Assembly (NCBI GenBank): GCA_010909165.1
Contig: VJWM01000016.1
Coordinates: forward strand, 1-64,000
DNA length: 64,000 bases
Direction of reading: 5' to 3'
DNA from: Anthoceros angustus
Taxonomy: Eukaryota > Streptophyta > Anthocerotopsida > Anthocerotales > Anthocerotaceae
The notes under the pieces are model-generated. The model had not been told where the DNA came from. It saw only the letters and a program-made list of their open reading frames with translations, and searched no databases. The position numbers were made by a program, and so were the translations under genes. This document shows, in pieces, positions 12,705 through 24,115 of the stretch. Positions within the stretch are counted from its first letter, which is position 1. Each line of letters opens with the position of its first letter.

Positions 12705-13940
12705 TCTCAAGCATGCTCTGACCTAGCGATGGAAACCACAAAACTTCAACCTTTCAACAACAAGTCCCGACAGCAGCGCCAAAAATGTGGTAGGGAATCA
12801 GGGCACTCCCAGGAGTCCTCCACTATAAGCGCCACACTTATCCCGTCGCAATGCGTTGGGTAGCATCTAGGTTTGTGACCCTCATCCAAAAGGTCGCCAC
12901 GTGGTCTTCAACCTTCCGGCACTCAGCAACCACTTGGGGAAGGCAATCCTTCTCACTTATGCTAACCTCCTTTTGCCCAGGCGGGATGGACCCCTGCGAT
13001 GCGGCTCGGCGTTAGCTCTTCCTCTGCGTCTGGTAGGACTTGTACACCATGTGTCGTTGTTCAATGTACCCCGCACCTCAAATCGGCTTCAATCGCCGGT
13101 TCCGGCCACATAACAGTCTTTGCCAATGTTGTCGTGCGCTCCCCTGGCATCCACCCAATCTCCTTCCACGAGAATGTTTTGACAAGTTTTGTCATAAGGC
13201 CTAGCGGGCGTTGGTAAGGAGCATACCACCAGCAGCCGTGCGATAGGTGGACCCGGCTTCTTGGCAGCGGGGTGCCCAATAAGCTCCTTCCTCACAACAC
13301 ATGGTCGACCTCACCTTCTCAAGCATGCTACAGCCTAGCGATGGAAACCACAAAACTTCAACCTTTCAACAAGCAATCTAGCGCAAAATGTGGTAGGGAG
13401 AACTGGGCACTCCCTGTGTCCTCCCACTATAGCACACACTTATCCCATCGCCGCTTAGACAAGCAGCATCTAGGTTTGTTGGACCTCATCCAAAAGGTCG
13501 CCACGTGGTCTTCAACCTTCCGCACTCAATGCAACCACTTGGGCTGAAGGCAATCCTTCTCACTTATGCAACCTCCTTGCCTGTAATCGATGGACTATGC
13601 GGCTAACGTTAGCTCTTCCTCCGCACCGTAGGACTTGTACACCATGTATGCGTTGTTCAATGTACCCTGCGCACCTCAAATCGGCTTCAATCGCAATGCG
13701 CTCCGCCACATAATGTGTCACAATGTTGTCGCTCCCTGACAAGCATCCACAACCCAATCTCCTTCCCTGAGAATGTTTTGACAAGTTTTGTCATAAGGCC
13801 AAGGCGTTGGTAAGGGCATACCACCAGCTTGTGCGATAGGTGGACCACTTTGATGGGTGCCCAATAACCGCCTTCCATTGTTGAAAGTCCCATGCATGGC
13901 GTTGGGCATCATGATCTCTCGCTTTGCTTTGCTTTTAGAC
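12705..13940 (-). repeat. Tandemly duplicated 5' LTR plus leader, about 603 bp per unit
   Basis: Plus-strand LTR starts (TGTGGTAGGG) occur at 12786 and 13389. Each is preceded by the same leader words (TAGCGATGGAAACCACAAAA) at about 12725 and 13336. Each is followed by the CTCCCACTATA motif, a TCATCCAAAAGGTCGCCACG block, and GTTTTGACAAGTTTTGTCAT. The primer site is recognisable in the left unit but badly decayed in the right one. The arrangement is LTR-leader-LTR, as expected from unequal recombination or aberrant priming. Confidence 0.75.
12766..12781 (-). promoter_or_regulatory. Primer-binding site, tRNA-Asp type (decayed)
   Basis: The minus strand reads TGGCGCTGCTGTCGGG. This matches the plant gypsy primer site TGGCGCCGTTGCCGGG at 13 of 16 positions. 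It lies four bases inside the LTR end (CCACA on the minus strand), the correct place for priming minus-strand DNA synthesis. Confidence 0.65.
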
Positions 13941-13989
13941 ACCATCCACGCATCACGTACTCGGCGATCAAATCCGCCTCTCGTTATTC

Positions 13990-14540
13990 ATGTTTGTCTT
14001 GTCCGGATGAAGGATACCATTACTTCCACAAAATTTCGTATATAGACTCACTGTGTGGGCTTCTTCAACTCCATGCAAGGCGATAAGCACGAACTCCTGG
14101 TGGTCTTCTCTTCAAAACTACAAAAACTGTCCAACATGGCCAAATCCATGCGCTTGTCCATAGGACCGATGTCAAAGCCACGGGGACGCCCATGACAAGC
14201 AAAGTGTATCTCCTTCCCTTGAGATAACCACGCATGTCAAGAACATTCGATCCTTCGATCGATGGACTGCTTTTCGATCGATGGAGCGTTGAAAATGGAG
14301 TCCCTCTTGCAAGTCCTTGTCTTAAAGCCGCTGCTCATTCTCCAAGCCCTTCCAATTATTGATCTCAAATATGAAATGGCGAAACTCCTCGGGAAGTTTC
14401 GACAAGACCTCCACATCCTTCAATTCTGCTCTGTCAAGATAGTCGTGAAGAATATCCTATACTTTTCCACGAAAGACATATTGCAACAACGCGTCGGCGT
14501 CATCCTCGGCACCATCCTCAGGCGCCACAAAGCGGGTGGC
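13990..14540 (-). pseudogene. Decayed coding sequence of unknown family
   Basis: The minus strand from 14,537 down to about 14,330 gives a coherent reading broken by a single stop. It includes EDDADALLQYVFRGKV, then DILHDYLDRAELKDVEVLSK, then LPEEFRHFIFEINNWKG. It continues less well through HGVEEAHTVYIRNFVEV near 14,070-14,020. The balance of charged and hydrophobic residues looks like real protein, but I recognise no domain. It could be a host gene fragment or part of another element, and it lies just outside the duplicated gypsy LTRs. Confidence 0.35.
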
Positions 14541-14579
14541 TCAGAAGGCGCCGGCCCCTCCCTGCCACCGTTTGCCAGG

Positions 14580-14990
14580 GTGTGAAATGCAGCGATGGGC
14601 GAGCGGCGGCTGGCGGTCCGCGTACTACCGTATGTAGCCGCCGAGTGGTGCCGTGGAGGGCGCCGGCCGGCGCGCCCTCCTGGCGCGCCACCGTGCGCCA
14701 CCCGTCGCCCGGCGGTGGCGCCGCGGAGGGCGGCGGCGCACGCCCTCCCGAGCACCCGGTGGCAGGCGGGTGGTGCGCGAGCATACACCAGCCGGCACGG
14801 CCCACCCTAGGGGTGGCGGCGTGGAAGGCGCCCGTGCCTCCCTTGAGTTATCCGACGGGTGATGCGCGCGGCGACGCCGGCTTGACCAGGCGCCCGCCGG
14901 CGCATGTGGCGGTGGCCTGCTATTTGCATTATTCCCTAGGTTCGAGTTCGACCACCATTCCCCACAAACATTCTTTGGATGGAAAGTAGT
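14580..14990. other. GC-rich non-coding block
   Basis: A block of roughly 330 bp is almost entirely G and C. It contains many GGCGCC/GCCGGC words and a near-palindrome at about 14,655-14,685 (GGAGGGCGCC...GGCGCGCCCTCC). All frames are open because stop codons are rare at this composition, so the long frames here are not evidence of genes. The same GGCGCCGGCC word forms the palindromes at 37.95 and 38.35 kb. Confidence 0.6.
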
Positions 14991-15097
14991 AACTGCGTGA
15001 CACCCTTTTTTGAGTCGTTTTTCAATGCCTTCAAAACTGTTTTAGGGCCCATCAAAAACCCCCTTTAGAGATTATTTGCAGAAAACCCCCTTCGAGA

Positions 15098-15446
15098 TTA
15101 TTCACCCCCTTCAAAAATTATCGTGTTTAGAGGTTGCTCATGCTCAGGAACAGGTTGAGCATGCTCAAGAGTAGGTTGCTCAAGAACCAAGTCTTGTGGT
15201 TCTTCACGCTCCTTCAACTCCTTGATGACAACTTCGTTGCTCCCCTCCTTTGTTAGGTTCCACAACCTCATGAAAAACAACATCCCTCACGAAAATGATT
15301 TTCTTGGTTGTAGGGTTGTATAATCTATACCCCTTTACCTCTCGGAATACCCAAGCATGATGGATGCCTTTAGGATCCCACTTGGTTCGGTTTTGCTTTG
15401 GAACATGAGCATAAACCTCGGAACCAAAGATCCTAAAATGACTCAC
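15098..15446 (-). pseudogene. Copia integrase C-terminal region and linker
   Basis: The minus strand encodes RIFGSEVYAHVPKQNRTKWD and KGYRLYNPTTKKIIFVRDVV, the conserved copia segment after the integrase core. After a frameshift it continues as a Glu/Pro/Gln-rich linker with imperfect LEHAQP/PEHEQP repeats (15,098-15,200). RT should follow but is missing. Confidence 0.85.
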
Positions 15447-15480
15447 GTTAGGTTTGACACCAGACCATGCCTCCTCGGGG

Positions 15481-15906
15481 TCATTCCAGTCTGACCTTGG
15501 TTGGAACTCTATTCAAAACATGAGTTCTTGCTCTCCTCCAAAAGCGTACCTCCAACCCACTTTGATGGAGCATGCACTGGCCGCCTCCACTAGGCTCCTT
15601 AGCTTGCGCCTCCGCCACTCCATTTTGCTCCGGTGTGTGAGAAATTGTTAGTTGCCTCCGAATGCCATGCTCCTTGCAAAAGCTTTTGAATTGAGAAGAG
15701 ATGTATTCTCCTCCATTGTCACTCCTAAGAGTCTTGAGGCATTCTCCGCTTTCGTTCTCCACCAAGACTTTCCACTCCTTGAATGTCTTGAACACTTCGG
15801 ACTTCTCCTTCAAAAGGTATGTCCAACTCCTCCTTGTGAAGTCATCCACAAACACTAGAATGTAGCGGGCTCCTCCATGGGTAGGGTTCTTCATTGGTCC
15901 ACACAT
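15481..15906 (-). pseudogene. Copia integrase catalytic core
   Basis: A 141-codon open stretch holds all three catalytic positions: VFVDDFTR, RSDNGGEYIS and TPEQNGVAE. Downstream of NGVAE the reading becomes scrambled (canonical copies have NGVAERKNRT). It catalyses cDNA insertion in active copies. Upstream and downstream frameshifts make this copy non-functional as a polyprotein. Confidence 0.88.
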
Positions 15907-15929
15907 GTGTGTACAAGTTCAACGCCCCT

Positions 15930-16115
15930 TTCGCGCTCCAATCCTTGGGAACTTGGTTGGTGAAGCTTTCCCATCATGCACCCTTAGCTGCGGCTCACCA
16001 ATATCTTTCAAATCCAAGCGGTCACCATTTGTTGATTCTTCATCATCTTGATGTTGTCCACTCCAGTGTGCCCCAAGCGTTGATGCCACAAATCTATTGA
16101 CCCAATGCTCTTAGA
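15930..16115 (-). pseudogene. Copia GAG-pre-integrase domain
   Basis: The minus strand at about 16,090-16,040 reads DLWHQRLGHTGVDNIKMMK. This is the HxxLGH signature that precedes copia integrase, with a damaged second zinc pair (GCMMGKLH) further on. Stop codons interrupt it before the integrase core. Confidence 0.75.
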
Positions 16116-16261
16116 CGAGCTTGACACAAATGTGCAAGCTTGTTGATCACCTACAGCACACAACTTATAGAGATTGCCTTCCGAACACCTCGAGCTATCA
16201 CCTTGACATTAGGTGATTACGGTTTCGGGTTGGATGCGACATCCTCGAGTTGAACACAATC

Positions 16262-16517
16262 TCATTCCGGGGTCGATGATTCTTGCTGAAAGAAGATTCT
16301 TCGCAAGACCCGGGCACATGGTGCACATCCTTGATTGTACCTTTGGATGGTCCTCAGTTGAACTTTAATCACACCTCTTCCTTTGATCTCGTGTGACCTA
16401 TTGTCTCCAAGCGCCACTTTATGCCCCGCCGGCATTTCTTCATAGCTTGAGAACCAAGGCCGATTGTAGGTGAAGTGTTGAGATGCTCCAGAGTCGAGGT
16501 ACAAACTCTCATCCTTC
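16262..16517 (-). pseudogene. Copia aspartic protease
   Basis: Immediately downstream of the CACTA insertion point the minus strand reads KDESLYLDSGASQHFT. This has the D-S-G-A active-site motif near 16,495, followed by RPWFSSYEE, HKVALGDNRSHEIKGRGVI and a frame-broken flap region. It processes the copia polyprotein in active elements. The frame is cut at its start by the CACTA terminal repeat, which supplies the unrelated residues seen upstream. Confidence 0.85.
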
Positions 16518-16950
16518 CCTACTAGAAAAGGGCACCCTATGTTACAGTGGATGTTGCAATTTTTTGTTACACTTCCACATTGCAACATGTTTTGGAGGTT
16601 GGTATTAAGTTTGTTAGTTACTGTCCCCGTTTGGTGCACCATCTTAACACGAACACACTCTCTCTTCCCACCTCACCCCTTACTACCCCTCTCTCACAAG
16701 CATTGTTAATAATTTCCCACCCCTTATTACTCGTGTTGCAATTTTATGTAACACTTCCAACTTGCAACATGGTTTGATGGCTTGGTGTTAAGTTGGTCCA
16801 TTCTTTCTCTTCCTTCTCCCACCATCCTAACACAATGCTTGGTCTCTCACTTCATGTACCACTTCAAAATTGCAACACTTTATGGTGGCTTGGTGTTCGG
16901 TGTCTTTCTTATCCACCTTCTCACCCCATCTTAACACAATGCTTGGTCTC
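16518..16950. repeat. Left terminal and subterminal repeats of the CACTA-like element
   Basis: The 30-bp terminal repeat is followed by three degenerate units of about 170 bp. Each contains TTGCAA, a GTAACACTTCCA- or ACCACTTCAAA-type word, TTGCAACA, and a TGG(C)TTGGTGTTAAG-like phrase (about 16,548-16,630; 16,735-16,800; 16,860-16,920). Such arrays normally bind the transposase. Confidence 0.75.
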
Positions 16951-19900
16951 TCTCCTCTCACCTCACCCTCCTATTTATTGCCCCTTATCACACCCTTTTA
17001 TACTCTTTCACTTCTCCTCCTCCTTCATGAGTGAGAAGGACCTCCCCTATCACAACCATTTTATACTCTTCCTCTTCCTCTTTCAACATGTTACAAGGAC
17101 CTCTCTCTCCCTGTCCTTCCTTCCTATTTTACCTCCTTTGCATATACTCGTATACATATATATGTATTGTAGGCTTCAAGACATAAGTATGTGTACATAT
17201 ATATGTACACATCCATCTCGTTATACTTCTATTATATTAGTGTATTTATATGCCTCTTTGTATACGTATATACGTACGTATATAGGCATCAAGACTTGTT
17301 TATATAATAATATATGTGCTAACCCTTACGTCACTCTCATACCTTGCATATATAAGTGTTTGATTTTATTGACAAATTAATTGGAATTTTTGGATTCAAG
17401 CGTCCTCTATCCCTTTTCGTGGCTTTGTTGCCACTGATGCAATTGGCTTTATCTACAAACATGTACGTCTTCCAAGTGATATGGCCATATGCGTCTTGCG
17501 ACGTCACTTGGTGACTCTTCAGACCAACACCATTGTTTTCAGGGTTCCTCCACAACTTCCTAGACCTATCCAGCGGCCTCAATCACCACTTTCACGGCGA
17601 AGGACCCCTGTAAATGCTAGGCTATAAAGGTGGGAATACCAATTCCATCTGTTTGTTGCTGATTGACCATCACCGGTCCACCCACGTACTGGCGACTCCA
17701 GCGTCTGCAAGAAAATGGCTCTGAACATTCACATTCCCCCTCCACAAACGGCCCACCTGCCACGGTTGTTTTCCAGTTACGTCGGCATGCGCTCCGCATT
17801 CTCTCATCCATCCAGTTCCCCACCATCTCTCCAGTGCTCCGCTCCCATCCAGTTCCCATCTCTCCAGGCTCCGCTCCCACATCCGTGTTCCCCACCATCT
17901 ACGTTGCCTCCATCACTTGACGGTGACGCTGTTGCCACCTTTCCTCCATCTTCCTTCTCTCCACTAGTATCTGCCTTCCTTCCGACATGGCCTTCACCTT
18001 CCACCGCTTTCCTTCCTTCTTCCCTGAGTCATGCACACACATCACTTAGAGCTCACGTCCTACATATCACCACGCCGCACCAACCAACTCCTCATTCTCC
18101 ACCCAACCTCCATCGCATAAGCTCACATATGTACACTCCACCACGCCCATGCGGCCGCACAACACGGCAATGGCTCGTCTAGTGGCTTACCGCCAACGCT
18201 CCATCAATTCTCCAATTTCGGTAGTGGCAATGTAGTCGGTATGTCGTCTCCACCTCATCATCCGCCATCTCCACATCCGCCTCCTTGCGCTTTCCCCATC
18301 ATTGCCCGTGTCCTTCTCCTCACCGTCCTCCGACCATCATATGCACGCGTTCCTTGGCCCGCCTCCGCAACCGCCTCCTCCAAGAGACCAGTCTCACTCC
18401 TGTGGCAGCTTCCTCCTCCACAGGCATCCTCCTCCCACGTTGTTGGGGTTATCCATCGCCACCATAGAAGGTCCACAAGACCAATGGCCTCTCTCGCCAC
18501 CACGGTCGGCCTCTTGGGCACCACCATGCTCCTCCCGATCACCACAGTCCTCTTTCTGACTCACGCCAAATTCCTCCTCCTCGATGTCACGGCCTGGCGA
18601 TTCCTCCTCCGAAAGTTTTGGATTCTCTCCTGCAAGCGCTCCAGTAGCTCCCACCTATTAGAGACACCCACTCCCTTGCGGCCGCTTTCTCAAATCGTCC
18701 TCCTCTTTGGCGGCAGACTCCACCTGAAGTTGCTCCCTCCAGCACCTCTCTCGCCGCCTCCGCTCCACGCGATGATCATCCACCCTCTCCACTTGATTGA
18801 ATCCGCATTCTCCACAGTGCCCACCTCACTTGCGCTAGGACCATCCTTCGTGTGCTTCCATCCAAGAAGGGGACTACGTGGCATGCCATGCCAGCTCCTT
18901 GCCTTGCCATGCCACCTTCCCCAGCTACTTGTGTTTGTGCACGAAAACCAAACCTTCCTTGTCCACGTATGCCATTCCTCCATGCATGCCATATATAGTC
19001 CCCGCTTTTTATGACCATTTCGTGACCCAAGGACAAGTGTTTGCAATGCGATTTCGAGTGGCGATGACCAAGGAAGTGCCATGCCATGACAAGGTCATGG
19101 CCATCTTACAACCCGCCATGAACCAAGGACAATGGTTCCCTTTCTCTCAAATAAAATTCTCCCTCCACCATGGTCCAAGGAAGGTGGGTGCAAGCCATTA
19201 GAATAATTGAAAACTCATGGCATGGAAGAAAACATGCCACGAAGGTCGCTTGGTGACAGACTTCCAATTTCGGTAATAATCTATATCAACATCTACACCA
19301 TTGTGCAAGGACGGTGGGTGGCACGTGAGAGCCATTCAAGCAAACTAAATGCCCCCTTTCATTATGCCATGAATGAAGGACCGTCCGTATGTGAATTTGC
19401 CATATATATGCCAATTCCCGTTCTCCTAGATAATGATGTCCATCGTTCGAGACTCCCATTCGCTCTCCACCAATCATGCGTCACATGGCGTAACGATAAT
19501 GTATTCACGCCGCGGCACCATGCTAGGGTGACGGCTCACGTCACTATGGCGTCGCAAAAAGTTTCCTTAGGAGACATGAAAACAAACTGCATTCGCTCCT
19601 TTATGGCGCAGCGCTTCACACTCATTGCATTTACCAGCAATCACTTTGTTGGTCGTGGCCATCAAAGCCCATGTTTGGTTTGTCACATGTAAGGAAGCTT
19701 GAAATTCAAGATCCTCTCATCCGCAACCCGATGTGGCACAGGGCACAAGTGTAGAAGGTGGTGGTCCGCTTTAAATGTCACCACCTTGCCCTCGCTTCAC
19801 GCTACTACCTTTCTCTTGGTCATCCTCGCGGTGGCGAGCCTGTCTTCGGTGAACATGCACCTGCTGGCGCTCCTGCTACCTTATGCCATGTATGACGGAC

Positions 19901-22900
19901 ATGTTGACGTATGCGGAGCTAGCTTCCGGAAACCTAAATGGGCGTGGAGTGGTAGTTCGCACCACGAGGCGTGTGTTCATGTCTCCATCTTCGTGCACAC
20001 CATGATCAAGGATCCTTTGCAAAGGTTGGAGGCGGTGTCACCGCCTCATGGCGTGGAGCAGTCTCAGTGGCTATCCTCGTGGGGACTTGCCGTTCGGTGG
20101 CGAGGTGGTTCCTTCCACATGGTGCGGGCATGGTGTTCGTGACCACACACGGTATGGTGGGGGTTCGTGTGAGCGCGGATGTGAACACTTTTTGGCCCTA
20201 TTCGCCTACCTACAAGTCCATGCCGCAGCTAAAGTGTTTGTGGAATCGCATAAGTCAAAACCGCCTTCCGCTGACATGTCTTTGTGGATCATTGCGTGTG
20301 TGCACATTATTGTTGCACAGTGGTGGAAACCGACGATGGCCATTAAGGACAAGGGCTGCAATTCCACATGACGATGGCCATCGAGGATGATGGATGGGAG
20401 GTTGCTCTCCCTCGTCGGCCATCAAGGACTGGTATGGAGGGCCATCGTCCCTTGGCTCTTCGTCTCGGGGCAGCGTCGTGTGAGCGGGGGCGGTTTATAC
20501 CTCACAATGTGGGGACATATGCTTCGTAATTAAACATTGGGATGGGAAAGTCCTTCATCCTTGATCACTACTTGTACTTCCCATCTTTGTCACGCAATGG
20601 ATGGTTTTATCCATACGTTGACCGGACATGACAAGTCACCCTTGCGCGTCTCGAGTCACGCGTCTGAAAGTGGAATAAATCATGTATGGTGATTGGTTTG
20701 CACAGTGCTATAGTCTATTGTCTCCTCCCTCCTGGATGCACAAGGCAATCTTTGGTCAGTGGAAGTCGATGATTAATGGTAAAATGCAGGAATGGGCGCA
20801 TTGAGAGCGGTGCGCCATGTGGGCAATATAATACATCATGAGTAACGTACAGCGTAACCAATGGGACATGAAACTTGCTCCCAAGTCTGTCAAGGTTGTG
20901 GTCGAAAATTGTTGATTATGGGCAAGTAGCATGTGCATAGCGCTCGTCCGGAGAGTAAATGACAACCACCGGGCCTTTGCAAACAAAGCTTTTCAAAATA
21001 GCAGCCTTGAATTCGGCCTGGACTCATGGCGCACCTTTCACAGAGGAAGCCATTGCCTTGACATGCACGAAGGTGGTGGACAACCGGTTCGCGGGATGGG
21101 GAGTATGGCGAGGTGAAGCTTGCTAGGGAGTCACGTCTGAAGGCGCGAACACCATAGTCGGGCGTCGACACGGACCGTATCTGGGTGGGGAGGATGAGGG
21201 GCCAAATGGCCTCGGGCTATCTCGCTCATCCACCGCACCCGGTCTCCATTCGGGTCGGCGATGTGAAGAAGCTCGTCGAAGGCGGTCGGGTAAGAGGCGA
21301 GGGCAACGAGCCCAAACTTGATTTTGACGACTTTGAGACGTGGAACCTCCAGCCCGGCGGATGCGGAGTTGGAGCATGCGTGCAGTGAAGGAAATAGATG
21401 AAGAGCTATTTACATTGGATGAGGTGGGTTTTCGCAGACTGCGTTAACGGCAAGTGACGGCAAAGTGTGCATTAAAGTTTGGGCGGATGAGTGGGCATGG
21501 TGGACAAACGGGTAACACATGTGCATCTTGGCATTCAAGCTTGGAGACAAGGGAGGCAACCTTTCGAGGACGGCGGTGTGATTGCTAGAAGGGAAAGGGT
21601 GGAAATCGTGAAAGGGGATAGTGGGGTTCTGAGTTCCTTGAGTAAGATAGGGAGTGTATGAAAAGATCCTAGAGGTTCGAGCTATTGCAAGGAGAACAAG
21701 GAAATGACCATTTTGCTTAACGACATTGAATTGAAGATGGATCCCGATATGGTGGCCTTTAGACGACGGAAGGAAGGGGTGGGAGGCAACGATGGTGCGA
21801 GGTGGTGACATGGACGACGAGGCTATCAAGGAATGCGATGGCGGAAGGGGCTTGGGAGGAAGGAGGCCGGAGGGGCGAGGACAGGACTTTGAATGGGGAA
21901 AGGTGACGATGAACAAGGAGCGGGAAGTGGAGGCGGCGCGGTCTTGAGGAAGCATGCGAGGGAGGCAGCGGAGGGTGGCCGATGTGGGCAGGTGTGACAC
22001 CACGATTGCCTAGGTTGGTGGAAGCGCATGCACAGGATTGGGGTCAATGGAGGCGAGGGCAACGAGGTATGTCGGTGGGCAGCAAGCAAATAATGGAAAA
22101 GAGGTGGAGGGTGCCCGAGACCGCCGGTGACGGCCATGTATGGGAGGGTGGAGGCCGTTGGGATCGAGATGGAGTGGCCGATGGAGGCGGGAACAAGGTG
22201 TGTGGAGGCGGAGTGGTGGAGCACGGAGGGGGGCAAATCACGGAAGAAACACACTTGTGTGCACTATGGACAGCCAAAAATCGCAGGGGACTAGGAGGAG
22301 GCGGGTGGCGGAGGGGCAGACGAGTGGATCACCCAGCGGCCATGGTGGGCGGGCAAAAGGCGCGAACATGAGGCGGATGTCGAGGAGAGAGAATGAAGGA
22401 GGACTAAGAGGGCAACATGCAGTGCGTTGATATCGGCAAAGGCCAATGCAGATGGAGGCGAGGCAGCGTGGGGGGGCTGCAGAGCAGAACATGGGCAGAG
22501 GAGGCAGTCTTGAAGAGGATGTGCCTAATTTGTGCAGACACATACCTTGCAGCCTCGGATCGAGCATGGACACATAGTGGAGCCCAGTTGAGGCAAGCGC
22601 CACCGTGATAAAGGGTGGAGGCCGAAGAGGAAAATGGGAGGAGGAGTAGAGGAGGCAGGCGGTGGGCAAGTGACAAGGCAGGCTGCGGCCGGGAAGGAGG
22701 ACGGAAGAGGAAAATGTCCAGAAGGCGGAAAAGAGGAGGGCGGAAGGTAAGGCAAATGGACGCTTTGTTGTGGAAACCCATTAACTGGATAACTCATGAT
22801 GGCCATGCTGGTTTGTATGTGCAAGTGTGCCCGAGGCGAGGAGGAAGCGGAGGAAGTGGCAAAGCTTGCCTCGGCCGCAAGTGGGAGGGAAGAAGAAAAT

Positions 22901-23400
22901 TGCGAATCGAGCAGGAGGCGGAAGTTTCTGTAGGTGCATACGATGACGAGTAGGAAGTGCCTTACATGGAGGCGAGAAAAGCATAAGCCGGCATACCAAA
23001 TCTCCTCCGCACTGACAATCTGTAGGGGCATAACCTCACGGTGATGCGTCACAATAAGGTGATAGGTGGGGACAATATCTTCTTGGGCGCCATGGCGGAA
23101 GCCGATGGCTATTGTTGACGTGGGAAGGACAAACCGCATGCCATGCTATAAAGTAGGGGTATAAAGGGCCGTCTATTTACAAATAGTAAATACAAAGTAT
23201 CGTACCATGAATATATACGGACCGATGTCGTAAATGTCATAATATACAAACTTATTTTATATGAAATTGAATACGCCGTATAGCACTTAGAATAATACAT
23301 TACATTTATCAGTAGACTATATGCGATATAGTACAAGGATGTATTGATACGGTATTTATATGTGGTCGTATTGAAGGGCGTGTCGGTGGTAACTACCAAG
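16950..23400. other. Interior of the CACTA-like element, no gene identified
   Basis: The left part (17.6-19.0 kb) is strongly pyrimidine-rich on the plus strand and the right part (21.4-23.0 kb) strongly purine-rich. This gives long Pro/Ser-rich frames such as the 257-codon one at 18,241-19,014 and Gly/Arg-rich ones at 22-23 kb. None shows a known motif or conserved-looking composition. Between 17,130 and 17,310 are TATATG/TACGTA microsatellite-like palindromes and two GGC(T)(A)TCAAGAC words. 23,105-23,400 is AT-rich. Confidence 0.5.
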
Positions 23401-23739
23401 TAAAACGTGGTATTTCAAAGGGCAAAAGTAAAAGGGCAATGGTGGATGGGAGGAGGTTTCAAGCCTCCAAAAGTGTTACAAGACCTCTCTTGTAACACTT
23501 TAGATGTTGCAATCATGTTGCAATTTTGAGAGAGGCAAAACCACCTCTCACTTCATCTTAACATAATTGCAACACCATTGCAACATGATTGCAACAACGG
23601 CCGTGGTATGGTTTCCAAGCCAAAGTGTAACAAGGGGCCCAAAAGTGTTACATGACCCCAAAATTGCAACATGAGTGTTACATCCGTGGGTCCAAATCTT
23701 AACATAAAGTGTAACATAGGGTGCCCTTTTCTAGTAGGG
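23400..23739. repeat. Right terminal and subterminal repeats of the CACTA-like element
   Basis: At least eight GTGTTACA/TGTAACA and TTGCAACA words in both orientations are packed between 23,470 and 23,710, ending in the 30-bp inverted repeat. Density is higher than at the left end. Confidence 0.78.
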
Positions 23740-23840
23740 CTTCTTTGATGTAATTTATGTACTCTTTCTCTTGGGGAAGTAAAAAAGATGTTCTTCCTTC
23801 TCACTCACTTGATTGGCTTGTGACTCCTTTCCCTTCTTCT

Positions 23841-24115
23841 TCAAGTCACCAACCTTGTCCTACAATCCTTGGCATAGTGATTAGGCTTTTGCAATAATGG
23901 CAAGTACCCCATACCTTTTCTTGCACCTTTCTCCTTGATCCTTCTTGAGTTGGCTTGTGAAGTCTTCCCATGTTGTTCCTTCTTTGAGAAGAGCATCGAG
24001 TCTCCATTCTCTTCTTTCTTGAAGGAATTCTCCAGCTCCTCTTGTAGGAGCAACCCAACCACCTCATCCAACGTTGGTGGTGGCTTGACATCGCTTCTGG
24101 CGTTCTAAAAAACAC
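23841..24115 (-). pseudogene. Copia gag C-terminus with zinc knuckle
   Basis: The minus strand reads KKEENGDSMLFSKKEQHG, then a basic run. Across two frames it gives the remains of a CCHC knuckle (CHYCKSLITM in one frame and KPNHYAKDCRTR in the other, where intact copies read CxYCKKxNHxAKDC). A one-base frameshift separates the halves. It lies just upstream (in element order) of the CACTA insertion. Confidence 0.75.

Larger units (their letters stand above)
896..13940 (-). mobile_element. Decayed Ty3/gypsy LTR retrotransposon, about 13 kb
   Basis: On the minus strand the parts lie in the usual gypsy order. A tRNA-Asp-type primer site sits at the inner edge of a 5' LTR (12.78 kb). It is followed by gag (11.5-10.9), aspartic protease (9.7-9.5), RT (8.7-8.3), RNase H (8.3-7.9), integrase (6.9-6.4) and an integrase C-terminal segment (6.3-5.9). 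A further 4 kb of unassigned sequence lies 3' of integrase before the 3' LTR-like end near 0.9 kb. All frames are broken by many small indels, so this is an old, inactive copy. The outer limits are approximate because the two LTRs share only about 60 recognisable bases. Confidence 0.7.
16518..23739. mobile_element. CACTA-like DNA transposon, 7,222 bp, probably non-autonomous
   Basis: The ends are perfect 30-bp inverted repeats (16518-16547 and 23710-23739) beginning CCCTACTAGAAAAGGGC, a variant of the CACTA-superfamily terminus CACTACTAGAAAA. The element is flanked by CTT on both sides (16515-16517 and 23740-23742), matching the 3-bp target duplication of that superfamily. Just inside both ends are many copies of GTTACA, TTGCAACA and GTGTTGCAA words in both orientations, typical of subterminal transposase-binding arrays. 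I find no recognisable CACTA transposase inside. It sits in a copia polyprotein, so it is younger than that element. Confidence 0.88.

Noticed and set aside
14935-14960. tRNA-like TTCGAGTTCGACC word
   Set aside because: No acceptor stem, D-arm or anticodon arm can be folded around it.
14580-14990. Possible gene in the GC-rich block
   Set aside because: All frames are open because of composition and none shows a motif or a plausible start.
16262-16642. Single copia protease frame running to 16,642
   Set aside because: The first 42 codons come from the CACTA terminal repeat; true copia sequence begins at about 16,517.
18241-19014. 257-codon plus-strand frame
   Set aside because: Composition is Pro/Ser/His/Leu-rich from pyrimidine-rich DNA, the opposite strand is equally open, no motif is seen, and it lies inside the CACTA-like element.
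22525-23139. 204-codon minus-strand frame at the right end of the CACTA-like element
   Set aside because: It is the pyrimidine-rich complement of purine-rich DNA with Ser/Pro/Leu bias and no domain; it does not resemble a CACTA transposase.
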